Made by a program: the position numbers and the translations under genes. The notes below the pieces were generated by a model. The model saw only the letters and a list, made by a program, of their open reading frames with translations. It searched no databases and was not told the DNA's origin. A DNA stretch of 64,000 nt from Phoronis australis (lineage: Eukaryota > Phoronida > Phoronidae), in NCBI GenBank assembly GCA_002633005.1, contig NMRA01000143.1, forward strand, positions 523,206-587,205, given 5' to 3'. This document shows positions 36,889 through 48,106 of this stretch, one piece after another. Within the stretch, counting starts at the first letter, position 1; each line of letters starts with the position of its first letter.

Positions 36889-37036
36889 ATAGATTACTAC
36901 ATGGCGAAGTCGCTATCCCCCGAGTGGATTTTGGAGAATTACCGCCCAACGGGCGTTAGCCCGGGGGTGATAATTCTCCATAATCCACGAGGGCTCTAAA
37001 TAAGGGGATAACGACTGAGAACATGTAATAATCTAT
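36889..37036. mobile_element. Palindromic MITE
   Basis: The left half (ATAGATTACTACATG, GTCGCTATCCCC, GTGGATTTTGGAGAATTA) is mirrored by the right half (TAATTCTCCATAATCCAC, GGGGATAACGAC, CATGTAATAATCTAT). The centre is GC-rich (ACGGGCGTTAGCCCG). It lies just upstream of the acceptor of the transposase-like exon. Confidence 0.8.
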
Positions 37037-37571
37037 TTATACCACATACTGAACGAAAAACATTGCAATGAAACAAACTAGCTTTCTCGACTCGCCTCGG
37101 CTTTGCAACTACTTTCTATGTCAGAGGCCGGGGTCGTGACCTTTTAAGAAAAGCCGAGCTATTTTTGTCAAATACTGCATTTACTTAAAACCAATTAAAA
37201 ATTTAAACAAAATAGTGAATCTATAAACTAAGGTTTAGCAACTATTATAGCTTATTACACATTTGAACACATTAAGCTTTGACCGTGAAAATATCATCTG
37301 CTAAAGTAGGCTACCACTGGTAACTAAGTATAATGCTCAAGTCAGAGGATTCTGACGGCACAATACCCACATTCACATTGGAAATCGGTGACTTACAAGA
37401 CAAAGTGAAAGAACATGAGAGAAAAATTTCACTGAATTAAAATATTGTTTTTATGGAAATTATGCTTCTTAATTTTCATAGCATATAAAAGTCGGTACAG
37501 TGCCCTTTGTTGAACATGTGATTGTTGCGCGTACTCATTTAAGTATTCTATTATCACGTTCGATGACGTCA

Positions 37572-37645
37572 GCCGCTGAGTGGTGCAGTGGTAAAGTCGA
37601 CGACCCGAAACTCTTGCGGCTTGGGTTCGAAACCGGCCTCGGTTC
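37572..37645 (+). repeat. tRNA-derived SINE head
   Basis: TGGTGCAGTGGTA (box A) and GGGTTCGAAACC (box B) are spaced as in a tRNA gene (box B starts 42 nt after box A starts), but the acceptor stem ends do not pair as in a functional tRNA. A pol III promoter of a SINE is the best reading. Confidence 0.6.
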
Positions 37646-38422
37646 CCGCCAAAATGTTATTTCACTAGTGAAATAACTAAATGGGTTATTACACGGTTGT
37701 ATAGGCCATTTGAGGCTGATGTTGTGGTATAAATGAAGTTACTTAGCATCTGCTTTGGATCTCGTGTTCAGGATTAAGGCCATGGTTGATGCTGCAAACC
37801 TGGTCAGCTAGGAGTTGGTTCGAGTCGAGTTTGTGATGCCTCCAATCTGAAGGTGACAAATTTCCATGTCAACAGTAGTCCACCCCACCCTGCTGAAAGG
37901 GCCTTCTTTTACAAAAGACCTGCTTCTATGACAGCCAGATTTTTCTTGCTGTAGGAAAGTCGGCAACTATTTTTTCTTTTCAATTACATGGCTTTAGAAT
38001 ATTGAGATTTTGATTATTTTCTCACATTGTAATCCTAATCAGAGATTAAAACCACTGATCAGAAAAGTGGGCTTAAAAATGTGCCTCAACAGCCATTGAC
38101 CCAAGAATCCCCATGATGGCATGGAAACGCTGCTCATGGTGCTGTGCCGCTCTAGAAATAGGACAGTAGAGCCTACTGTATCATTATTTCAGCAGTATTC
38201 AACAGCCTTGTTTTATGCAAAAGATGACAATGCCGTATTTAATTCATAAAAACATTAGTTTACAGGGTCAGATCCAGGACTAGAAGTTAGGGGGGGGGGG
38301 CTGAGTGTAAGCCAGGACTTTGGCCATCAAACATTCACACCCTCATACTGCTAACCCTAACAGGGTATAAACTAAAATTTATCTTCCGTTACGGAATTGG
38401 GGTTAACATCTTTTTGAAACAG

Positions 38423-40323
38423 ACTTCGTTCAAATTTTGAACTTGTCTCACAATTTAGTTGGTGCTGCAGAGGAAGAACACAGAGAAGGTGAATCCAGCT
38501 GTCCCGGATTGCCCGATGTGACGTTTGAAGGTGTAACTTTTGTGATTTGTGCAAGGTTCAAAGGATCAAGTGATATGTCTGCTACATTTTACCACAATTT
38601 GTGAGATGTTGAATTATATAATCATGTTGTAATTTTGACTTTAGGTGGCATCAGAAATATTGATGACTTTGATGAGGGGTCTAATGACGAGTTTGGTGAA
38701 GATGAACTTCACGAAATTGAGAATATGGTACAAGGAAATAATTGAAATAAATTTTACGTGTTACATTTTGTTTTCAGCAATTGCTTCTTTAGAATGTATA
38801 TCAAAATGCTTCAACCCAATATCTCCTTTAAGTTATTACATATTTTGTTGTTTACCGTATGTTGATTTCCACTTCTTTCACTAAAAGTATTGCACGTAAC
38901 ATTAAAGCCTCATGCACCAATCACTTTTGTTAGTTCATGATGATTAAACTCAAACCATCTTTTCAGAGCAAGCAATTGAAACTGAGGCTAGTGACTTTGA
39001 TTGGCTTATACACTTCCATGAAAATAAAAAGCGGCCTGGTAATCGTCACATGTCCAAAGAAACCGCCATGTTTGGAAAAGACACCATTTCTTTGTACAAA
39101 TCTTTTTTGACAACAAACGACAGCAAAGACTTACTTTCACTCATGAGCAAAGTCAGCGCACATGTTAAGGCTCAATCTGAAATAGCTCGGATTCGAGGAT
39201 TGCTCGCGCGGCGAGTAAAGGATTTAGTTTTGTCATCAAAGTCTGTGCGTTCGAAAGTCTGTGCATTCGATAACCCCAAGACGCTGTACCCCGGTCTTGG
39301 TAAGCCCCGATATATTGGAAGTAGATGTATCGCCAAGGCCAGAAATTATTAGATCAGATGCATCAGAACAGCAATGTACACAAACAGAACTCTGTATGGA
39401 GAGTGTCGTGCAAAGTTAGATTGTATTGAGAAACTAAAAGCATCGCAGGTTGAAATTTTGACTGCAACTATGCGGACGGAAACACTCTGTGACATCCTGA
39501 GGAAGCAAAACACACGTTGTAGGCTGACACACATCACCGATAATACATTCACATTTTAGAAGCGCTCGATTCAGAGAGACAATTGGTGCAAAATGTGTTA
39601 AGTCCAGAAGCCAAAATGAACTCGCAGTGTTTTAAAAAAGTGTGTGACAATAAAGGTCTTCAGCGCATATGGTTACAGTTAGTGCCTGATGCAAAAGTGT
39701 GTGACAATAAAGGTCTTCAGCGCATATGGTTACAGTTAGTGCCTGATGCAAAAGACTATGTAGCAATGGCCGTTATGAAAGAAGTTTGTAAGAGATACAT
39801 GATGGTTGGGAACAACCAATTCTGCAAGTACTTGGTAGAGACATTGGGAAAAAAGAAAAGTTCTGCACATCGAGTAAACATTCAAACATAAGGAACAGAT
39901 AAGCTTTACTCAATAGATGACTTTCAAAACGATCATTCTCCAAACAAACAACTCTCACACTATACCCAGAAAGGGCAATTCTGGAAAATCGACAGAGCAC
40001 AAACCATATCACGAAATCCCAGTTGACTGAAGTTGCAGCAATATACAATAAACACCTACTAAAGTCAATCCTAAAGAAAGACCTTTGTGAATTTGTATGT
40101 AATCTTATTTCCGCGGCAGATGGCATACCACAGCCCCAGTCACAAAATGTGTTCATAGTTTGTTGTAAGGTAGATGGAGACAGCGGAAAGGAATGAGTCC
40201 AGTGCACACACTGTGAAGGGAGGATGGACCGGAAGTGCAGTGGCCTCACCCAACAGGAAGTACAAGAGATGGCAGAGGATTACCCATTCCGGTGTTCCCA
40301 GTGCACTTCAAGTACCAGCTAAT
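38423..40323 (+). pseudogene. Split gene remnant ending in a damaged PHD finger
   Basis: Exons with GT-AG borders and matching phases: 38423-38530, 38645-38727, 38969-39299, 39560-39891. They encode an acidic stretch (NIDDFDEGSNDEFGEDELHE), then a Lys/Arg-rich helical region (KETAMFGKDTISLYKSF...), then KGLQRIWLQLVPDAK, where 57 bp is duplicated in tandem (39637-39750). After a stop at 39891 the frame shifts, and 40125-40323 encodes a PHD-like finger: VFIVCCKVDGDSGKE, a stop where Trp is expected, VQCTHCEG, CSGLTQQEVQEMAEDYPFRC and SQC. The zinc-binding His is replaced by Asp. The family is not recognised. It lies between the two inverted arms and within the putative intron of the minus-strand gene. 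Probably dead. Confidence 0.5.
39637..39750 (+). repeat. 57-bp exact tandem duplication inside a coding-like exon
   Basis: Two consecutive copies of the block containing GTGTGTGACAATAAAGGTCT, in frame (19 codons, CDNKGLQRIWLQLVPDAK repeated). Identity between copies implies a recent event. Confidence 0.95.
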
Positions 40324-40364
40324 GTATGCAAATGTGTGCTGGATTTTTAATGTCCCTTACTTAC

Positions 40365-41631
40365 CGATACAACTTTAACAAGTTTTTTGCGAGGTTGCAC
40401 TGTTATACATTGATAGCACATCTGTTGTCTGCCAAAGTTCACAACCTTGTGACATGACACATGATGTCCCCGTAATCCGTCATTGGTCGAGACAGTTGAG
40501 AAGCTGCCACGCTTCAGTAACAATGTGGTGTCATTGACTTTCCATCCTCCACAGAACTTTAACCTACAAAGAATAACATTTGAGAATGTTGAAAACATCG
40601 GAGTACTCCCTTCTCCTCAGTCATTTACTGTACCTCACAAAATGTACATTTTATGAATTCACACAAATTAATCGACGCAGATAAACTTTTTTAATCATAT
40701 CAAGATTGTCTGCACATTCTTCTAGTCTGCTCAGAAATATTGGCCACTTGAGGAAGTGTAGGTTGCTTAAACTCTAACATTTGCATTTCACAAGTTGATA
40801 AAATATTGCATTTTCAGCTAAATAGAGCACATCAATTGCTTTGTGGATTTACCTTGTCAGCAATCTTGTGAATGTTATGAAATTGGGTGCACTCCACTCA
40901 AATGTCTTTGGAAAGTGTAGGATGTCCATATCTACTTTGCATCCATCCACTATTAACTCTACTTCCTGTCTGGATATGGTGATGTTTATGTTATGTTGTT
41001 TCAATTTGCAGTACACTCTTTGCTCACTGCAATCAGTCACATATAGTGATGCCTGGATTTCCTCACTTGACTTCAAGAACTCTGCCACCTGATGGGTGGT
41101 CTCCATGGCTGGGATTTCCCGGTGATATCGCTGACAGATCCCTGCAAAAACCTTGGGATGTTTTCCTTTCTTTGTAACTGCTTTGCGCGTGCATCCCACA
41201 AGGTGGCTCACATAATTGCTGAACATCATTACAGAGACTGGAGTTTCTTGTACTCGTTCGCAGAACTTGGAGTAGGCCTTATAAGCCAAAGAAACTCCAA
41301 CCTGTTCATGAAGATCTGTGGATTTTTCAAAGTTGTTCAATATCCTATAAAAAGCATAACAATTATTCAGGTTTGACCAGAAGTTAAAGTCTTTTGTTTA
41401 ATCAATGATAGCAAATAATTTTTCAGGGCCATTAAATGTAATTTGAACAGGAATAAAAATCAAAATTTTTAATCGAATTTGACCATTCAGAAGAAATTAA
41501 AAATTGAAGATGGGTAGTGTAGTAATTGTGTAATATGACTTAATGTTTTCTGTTAATGTTGAACACAGAGTAACCTACCAATAGCTAGTAAACTTCATGT
41601 TGTTTGGTAACAGTGCTGATACTCTTTCAAT
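40365..41631 (-). CDS. Split gene with winged-helix-like domain, partial
   Basis: Three exons in transcript order 41579-41631, 40853-41344 and 40365-40563, with phase-compatible GT-AG junctions (Trp and Arg codons split across introns). The middle exon encodes VGVSLAYKAYSKFCERVQET, PVSVMMFSNYVSHLVGCTRK and KGKHPKVFAGI. This pattern resembles the RFX-type or D5/primase C-terminal winged helix (AYKAY..FC, PVS..MF, basic stretch, Y/F-x-GI). The last exon is rich in Cys and His (LKFCGGWKVN, HHVSCHKVV, QMCYQCITV). The 5' end is not found, and the 3' continuation may be the exon at 36512-36865. Open frames with no stops over 249 codons argue it is, or recently was, a real gene. Host or transposon origin is undecided. 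Confidence 0.5.
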
Positions 41632-43687
41632 CTGTCAAAAGAAAAAAGGTGTGTAATTATTTGCTGTAATTACATTAAGTTAAATGTAATGCATAGGCGG
41701 ATTTAGGCACCAATTTTTGAGAATGTAGACATTTATTAAGATTCACGAGGTACTTCAGAGCTGCAAATAGTGCGCTCGCCAAATTTTGGTAGTTCCTGTC
41801 TTCAGTGAACTTTTGTCACGCTTTGTACTTTTTTGGAGTTTTTGTTTCTCTGAGGTGCACCTTTTTACCCACTTCACCATATTGGGGGAGGATCGTTGAA
41901 GCCACCGAGCCCCGGCCCCACCTCTAGGTGGGCGCATGACTAGAGCTATGTTTCTTTTTCACAAAATCTTATCACCTATGATACTTCTCTTGCACTCAAT
42001 GTTCATACTTTTGTTTGCAGTTAGACCACGTAATTGGTGAAAGTTTCAGCTCAGAAATATGAGCAGAACCCGACACGCAGCAAGTGACATACATCTTGCC
42101 AGTCTATTGTGAAGTCGCAAACTCATTCAGTAATTCATGGTTTCAGCAGATTTCTAGCTGTGAAAAAATTGTTCTCTGCGAAACACAAAACAAAATGATT
42201 CCGGAATGTGCCAGGAATTGTTTCAGTACGATCACACTCGTGGCCACTTGATTTGGCTTTCCTCAATTCCTAACTGCTGCCTGCTGGTTTTTGAGCCTTG
42301 GTCCTTGGTAATTGCCTATTACTTGCACACCCAACTATCCAATGTAGTCATGCAGTAGCGGTAAACAACCTAGCTAAGGTAGCAGGATAACATCAGCTGA
42401 CTGTCCTCTGATGAATGTTTTCATGCCAAGCAAACGACTTTTGAAGGTGAAGGGTATGGACACAATATCTTTCTGTATATTCTGGTGCGTCAACTGAGAC
42501 TTGGTGGATACTCGGGAACCCAATGGTCATCCGCCTAAGCATAAAACCGGCTTGTTGTCGTACTCACCCAATTATTCCACTTCAAAGTTATTCTCTGAAT
42601 AGGATTTGATTTCACTCTCACCAATATGTAGTATTCGTTGATTGAAACGTTTTCTTTTACTTACGCCGAGATGTGCATTGCTTTTCGGCAGCCATTTTAT
42701 AATGACCCTATGGTCGTCATATGCTGCCGCCTTTTGAATGAACAGAAAACCATGCAGAAAAAGGCCAAGAAAATAGTGGAAAGTGGTTTACATCAATTCT
42801 ACTTCAACTGCTTTACTATAGTATGATATCAAATTTTAAATCGATTAAAATTGATTTAGAGTTTCAGTTCCGGAAAATAAATCGTGATTGTTTTATTCCA
42901 GATAGACCTTACTTTATTTTCTGTTTGTGACCTCTTTATTTAACTTTTTGCTCTTGTTGTACTAACACCACTTATCTCTGCTGTCTTTCTTTTTCTTTTC
43001 AGTTTCTCTTCATTCTCTGTTAACACCTTGTCAGCCAGAGCAGAACTATAACCCTTTGAGACTTTGTCGGCGCAAGTTGATCATAATGAACCTCAATACA
43101 ATTGTTCTAATAAATTACCTATAATCGTTGTTTGATTTTTTCTCATCTTTAGCAGGCTTCTGCAATCATGAATAAATAAATAAATACCCAAGTCGCATTT
43201 GAATATTATTGCTCAATCTCTTCTTTTATTTTTGATTATGTCATGCTGTGTTGTATGGAACAATGCAATATAGTGAAATAAAATCAATGTTTTACCTATT
43301 GGTGGCCATTCTCTATCAATTCCAGTATTTTTTCTTCAAATAAATTCAAAATGCTTTAATCAAAAAATTTCAACATAAATTTTGAGCTCAGTACTATGTT
43401 TTGCAATAAAAAAACAAGTGGACAATATTTTGATGACCAAGGCGTGGACCGAAACTGTTAACCAGCCAGCGTGTTGCATGTGTCTGCTGCGTTTTTCCTT
43501 TTAACTAGCTGTGTTTTTTTAAGATCAGTCGGAACACAAATGTGGCTTTCGGTGACCAGATATAGTAACAGAAAAATTCTGTAAAGGTAAGTATTTACTT
43601 CAGCAAAGAATTTACAACAATCCGTAGTATTTCAATTAAATATAATGTGCCAAATGTGCCAAAACGTCCGATAATTAGGTCACTTGA

Positions 43688-43958
43688 CTGTAAGCGTTCT
43701 GAAGATGTCGCGAGTAGCCTTATAAGCATGCGCATTAAATGATACCGAAAAAAGCGGTTAATGCTCTTCGCTTTGCCATAAATGTTGCCGATTAAACTAG
43801 GAAAATCTAGAGGTATTTATGATATTTATTGGTTTCGACATCAACAAATGTAACTAGTGAACGTGTTGCTGTCGCAGATAAATTGTTCGAGTTAAATTAC
43901 TCTCAGATTTGACATGCTTGAGGTTATTCCGGAAGTACCCGGCGGGCGGCCATGTGAA
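43688..43958 (-). repeat. Right arm of a long inverted repeat
   Basis: Reverse complement reads CATGGCCGCCCGCCGGGTAC then TTCCGGAATAACCTCAAGCA and continues through GGCAACATTTATGGCAAAGC to CTCGCGACATCTTCAGAACG, matching the left arm at 35493. The arms face each other about 7.9 kb apart. Confidence 0.8.
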
Positions 43959-43975
43959 CCCACGCCGGCCACGGC

Positions 43976-45940
43976 CACAGGCCTCCTCAGTTTCTGATCG
44001 TACATAATACACTATATGAATAATACTACAAGGTATGACACTCCGGACTAGAAATTACATGGGTGCTTCATTTCAATCGTCCATATAGCAAACACAAAAC
44101 TCATGGACATGAACAGGCTCAGTGAAGTGAAGCACCCGTGCCCCATGGAATTCAAATCAGGAGTGTCATATACCTTGAAGTATTACAAAGACAGTGTCAT
44201 AGTGTACAGGGATATTATACCCAGGTTTCAAAACCCTGCTCACCAGCTGGGCGAGTGAGCTAAACAGTCTACTCGCCCAGCCTGAAGCTCAGTCGCCCAG
44301 CTGTTTGCGTCTGTCACAACAAACTTGCTGACAGTGTCAATAAAAATCATCGTTTCGTGTGTTGATGTCACCCAGGGAGCTTAGAAAAATTCGTTTTGGA
44401 AGAGCTGCGCTTGTTGTAGCCTAAGGCGGTTAAACCTGGCGTGCGTTAAGTAGACGCTAGCACCTGCGCTAGGAACTATAGCTAAAATCTAATCAAAGTC
44501 ACGTGTTCTTACTTAAAATACACTGCAATATCTCGTGTAATATCTCACGAAGTCTTGCTTTTTAGCGAGGTTCTAGCGTTACTGAACGGGAGCCTGGTCT
44601 CCGAAACATGTGAAAGCAGAAGCTAGGATTCACCAAATTTACGTGCTGTGACGTATCTGTAACCTATGACAGACTTTCTACAAAACTGTTGTGCATTGCT
44701 ATCAAACTTTGTTGTGAAATTACGATCTTTTAAAAACACAGTATTGACTCAACAAATTACCTGAAATCCTCCTTAAGTTTTCCAGATAGCGTCCCTAAGA
44801 TTTTTTAAATTCCTGTGGAGTCGGGATTAACTGCAGGTTAAGTCCAAATCTGTGCTGGATCGCACCCCGTAACACGAGAAAAATCTGGGCGAACACATGT
44901 TGTTGTCATGTGATGTTCGTTTTGAAGTTAGTCTGCAGGTGTGCGTCGAGTGAGCGAGCGTGTGCATGTCATCATAGTTCATTTGCCAGTGTAGCAGGCC
45001 CACATAATGGAGGCCCAAGCGCGCTCTTCTTGGTCACGCGCCGATTAACTCTGGTCAAGTTTCGATTCGCGGTTTTACGTGTACAAATCTGGATTCCTGT
45101 TGAGGGAGATCTTTACTGGAAAGATACGATACAATCTCGATGACAAGTACGCTCTGTCTGTTCTGAAAGGCCTCGCAAGATCAGCAAAACCTTTGCCTTC
45201 TTTTTGGAGCACTGTGGAAGTTTAAAGTGTCAGCCACGGCTATATGCCAATGGCTCGTGGAGTCGTCTAGAAATTTTTTGCACAATGATTTTTCAGGACT
45301 GTCGGATATTATTGATAAATTGACGACATTACTGTAGAATTTTAGAACTGTAGATAAGGCCTTTTTCGCATTTGTACACGTTCATGGACTGGGCGCTTAT
45401 TTTAGCAAAGTCTGAAAATGAGTGGGGGCGTTTATAGGGGCATGGGTGCATAGATTGGTAGAATGTTACTACTTATAAAATAATTTTGGCTAAAATGACA
45501 TTGTACTTTACCATAAGAAATCAGTTCCAAGAAATATGGTAGGCCTATTTCACTTGCTGTGAGCACATGGACCGGTCTTCCGCCTTTCCCCCTTTTCTTC
45601 GTTTCAGACTAGTCCACAAATTCCTTTGTGCGCGACCACACACTGTGATCTTGTGTAGACGAATCGCGTAACGGGTGACATCTACTGAATCGGTAGGATC
45701 GCACTGCGCCGAAGTTTTTTGCTGCCGGAGCATCGACAAGCTGACCAAACTGAACCTTAAATTCATGATAAAAACAGCACAAGGAGGAGAAAATTTATTC
45801 ATGTTCATGTGAGAAACGATATAGTGGACGACCAGCAAGTCAACTTCTACTTGCCCAGCTCTATTTTTGCACTGGCGACTGGGCGAGTGGCTAATATCCC
45901 TGGTGTATTGTGGACGATCAGAAGCTGAGGACCCCTGTGT
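43976..45940. mobile_element. MITE family M, split by a 1.7-kb insertion
   Basis: Left end CACAGGCCTCCTCAGTTTCT and right end inverse GAAGCTGAGGACCCCTGTG are inverted termini. Subterminal arms (AGGTATGACACTCC, GGGTGCTTCA versus TGAAGCACCC, GGAGTGTCATATACC) also pair, so the empty element is a fold-back of about 270 bp. A second element occupies 44207-45902. Confidence 0.7.
44207..45902. mobile_element. 1.7-kb non-autonomous DNA transposon nested in the MITE
   Basis: Perfect 11-bp terminal inverted repeats CAGGGATATTA / TAATATCCCTG, flanked on each side by GTGTA (44202-44206 and 45903-45907), a likely 5-bp target duplication. Both ends also carry CTGGGCGAGTG/CACTCGCCCAG-type subterminal repeats. 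No transposase-like frame is found inside. Superfamily uncertain: CAGGG ends recall hAT, but hAT elements normally duplicate 8 bp. Confidence 0.75.
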
Positions 45941-45944
45941 GTGA

Positions 45945-47664
45945 ACCTCTCTGATTCTCTTTATTATAGTGTATAGTTGAGGGCTGATCAAAGGTGCTTG
46001 TGGTGCCGAGTGTGAGAACTTTTTGTCATCTATTCTACTTCTAAGTTTCCCAAAGGTTGCCCCTTCAACTCATGTTCTTTATTCAACTCCGTTGTGCCGT
46101 AGGTGGTTCCTGTACGTCAGCAAATTCCTTTAAACTGTTAGTGTTTGTGTGTAAACTGAACTTCTGGTTCTACGAACACGTGAACAATTAGTTGTAACGT
46201 GCGGTGTGGTCCTTGCGGCAATGCGGATTGACTGATTGAAATGTTGACAATGACAGACACTGTCTGTCACCAAAGGCTTTGCCAAAGCCAGGCAAAGAAC
46301 AAACTGAGTTTCAGGTACAGGGGGCTTAGCTTGTCAGGCCATCCATTGGCATTGGAGCTTAATAATTATTGGGCTGGAGGAGGAAGCCAGGTACTCATCT
46401 AGCGGCCGTCCTGGCCATCCCTGGGACGGCCCTTTTAAAAAAATGGCGGCTTTGGACGGCACGGCCAAGACAGGAAAAAGACGGCCTGTTCCAAGACAAC
46501 CTCGGCGAAAATGAAGGCTAAACGAAGAATTTTAACATTTATTATTAATAAATTTTATTGAAATCTACAATTCATTGTTTGAGTTTGCTAAATATTAAGA
46601 AATAACTAGTCATTAGAAACCTTTGCGATCTATTTTTACTATAAATGTCACAATGACGATCGGCAAATTCTGACAGCCATCTTTGGGAATACCTTCCTGT
46701 TTTGTGATGTCAAGGTGACTTCATACGGAATCCCCGCACAGCTTGTGTCGAAATGTTGCACACCCAGCGCTAACCACCCGTACACGGACAATTAATCATT
46801 GAAATTGAATAAAAAAATAATTGCAGGCGGTCTGATACACGTTGTACCAGACGTGCACAGGCCTCGCATGTGGGCCCGTTGCACTTATCACCTGGAAGTA
46901 TTTTTATGCTTTATTAATATATGGTTAAAACCGAGCTGAGGAGCTAGAAACCTGGATCAAGGGTTTAGCAGTGTGACTTGGTGGGACTCGTATCCACGAT
47001 CTCTAGTAAAGAATGCGGGCACTTAACCAGGCCGCACTGCCTCCTGATATTGAAGAACCCACACATGAATTTCAAAGGATTTGCTGTATCCCTAATTCTA
47101 GTTTTTGACGGAGCAGCCAATTTGAAATAGCCGAGGACATACATTTCGAAAAAAATGATACAAGCCAAAATTCTAGCACTGACCTGCCATATAAATGCCA
47201 TCATGTCGTTGAACATGCAAACCAGATAAAACTTTGCGCAAACTTCCTTAATTTGTTGTCATAGTTCCGTTGGAAGTCCCCTTGATTTAGCTGTGATCCA
47301 TACAGTAGTCACTCCAAAACACTGTTTCCCCGTCGTGACTGGTTATGACCGGTTATGACGGGACATTCTAGTTTTACAGTCAAATTTGCTTTCACTCGGT
47401 GTCCAAATGACATGGAATTACAGTTCATTTTGTCACGCATGTTATGTGACTACCACCACACACAGGAAGTGACATGACTAGTGAATCTTTCAGTCTCCAG
47501 GTTTTTTGCTAAAGCGGCAAGTAGCGCCATCTTTATTTTCATTGGTTGCTTCAACAGAAAGTTTCACATCCACTAATTTGCCTCTGGATGGTGACCTAAT
47601 TATAAACTTTAACTCATGCATTACTTAAAATTACAATTTAGATAAAAAAGTCCTTTTCATTTCA
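45945..47664. other. PSMG4 upstream region; no other gene recognised
   Basis: Includes a minus-strand tRNA-like SINE head. The 3' end carries the pyrimidine-rich acceptor preceding PSMG4. Any promoter or leader exon cannot be placed. Confidence 0.4.
46975..47045 (-). repeat. tRNA-derived SINE head
   Basis: Minus strand has GCCTGGTTAAGTGC (box A-like) and GGATACGAGTCCC (box B-like) at tRNA-like spacing. The cloverleaf is imperfect, so a SINE or tRNA pseudogene is more likely than a functional tRNA. Confidence 0.5.
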
Positions 47665-47704
47665 GGTAACAGTCTGGTCTGGTCTTGTTTTTGTGCTACG
47701 GGGT

Positions 47705-48106
47705 ATGGCCGAAAACATTCCCACTGATACAGCTCTTACTGTGCAGCCTGCTGCTTGTCTTTTGAAAGCACATAACTTTAGTGAGAAAATCCAAGACTTG
47801 CTTGTACACTTCCATGTTTTGAAACTTGCCGACAGTTTCCTGGTCTGGATTGGAGAGGAGAATCCCTGCTTTGCCAATTTGGCCGTGTCGATGTCCAACA
47901 GGTTTGACAAAACAGCGTCTCTTAGCTCAAGCTTGCTCGGAGATCCGACTGACCTGTCATCAACCAATCTGGCTCAAAAACTTTCGCGGAAAACCAATAA
48001 ACAGGTGTTTGTTAGTCTGAACATCAAGACTGCCGACAGTGGCTGCCTAGGCCTTATTGAGAAACGATTGTTCCTGGAACTTGCTGATAATCCAGATAAA
48101 TTCTGA
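47705..48106 (+). CDS. PSMG4: Proteasome assembly chaperone 4 (PAC4), single coding exon
   Basis: 133 aa from ATG 47705 (G at -3, G at +4); the frame is open a little further upstream but with no earlier ATG. PAC4 pairs with PAC3 and guides assembly of the 20S proteasome alpha ring. Recognised by HNFSEKIQDLLVHFHVLKLA, a second block WIG...NLAVSMSNRFD, then SLLGDPTDLSSTNLAQKLSRKTNKQVFVSLN and a C-terminal NPDKF, all matching vertebrate PSMG4 block for block (human about 123 aa). The coding region has no intron; vertebrate PSMG4 is split. A TTTCATTTCAG acceptor ending at 47665 suggests a spliced 5' leader. Alternatively this is an intact retrocopy. SMIM8 begins about 360 bp downstream on the same strand. 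Confidence 0.92.
   Translation: MAENIPTDTALTVQPAACLLKAHNFSEKIQDLLVHFHVLKLADSFLVWIGEENPCFANLAVSMSNRFDKTASLSSSLLGDPTDLSSTNLAQKLSRKTNKQVFVSLNIKTADSGCLGLIEKRLFLELADNPDKF

Noticed and set aside
37572-37645. Functional tRNA gene
   Set aside because: Promoter boxes are good, but the acceptor stem does not pair and the anticodon arm is poor; a SINE head fits better.
38285-38305. G-quadruplex from a run of ten Gs
   Set aside because: A single G run without three partner tracts nearby; homopolymer length is also error-prone.
45545-45991. 148-aa minus-strand frame as a transposase of the nested element
   Set aside because: It runs across the element's right end into the MITE, has no conserved motif, and no catalytic residues can be identified.
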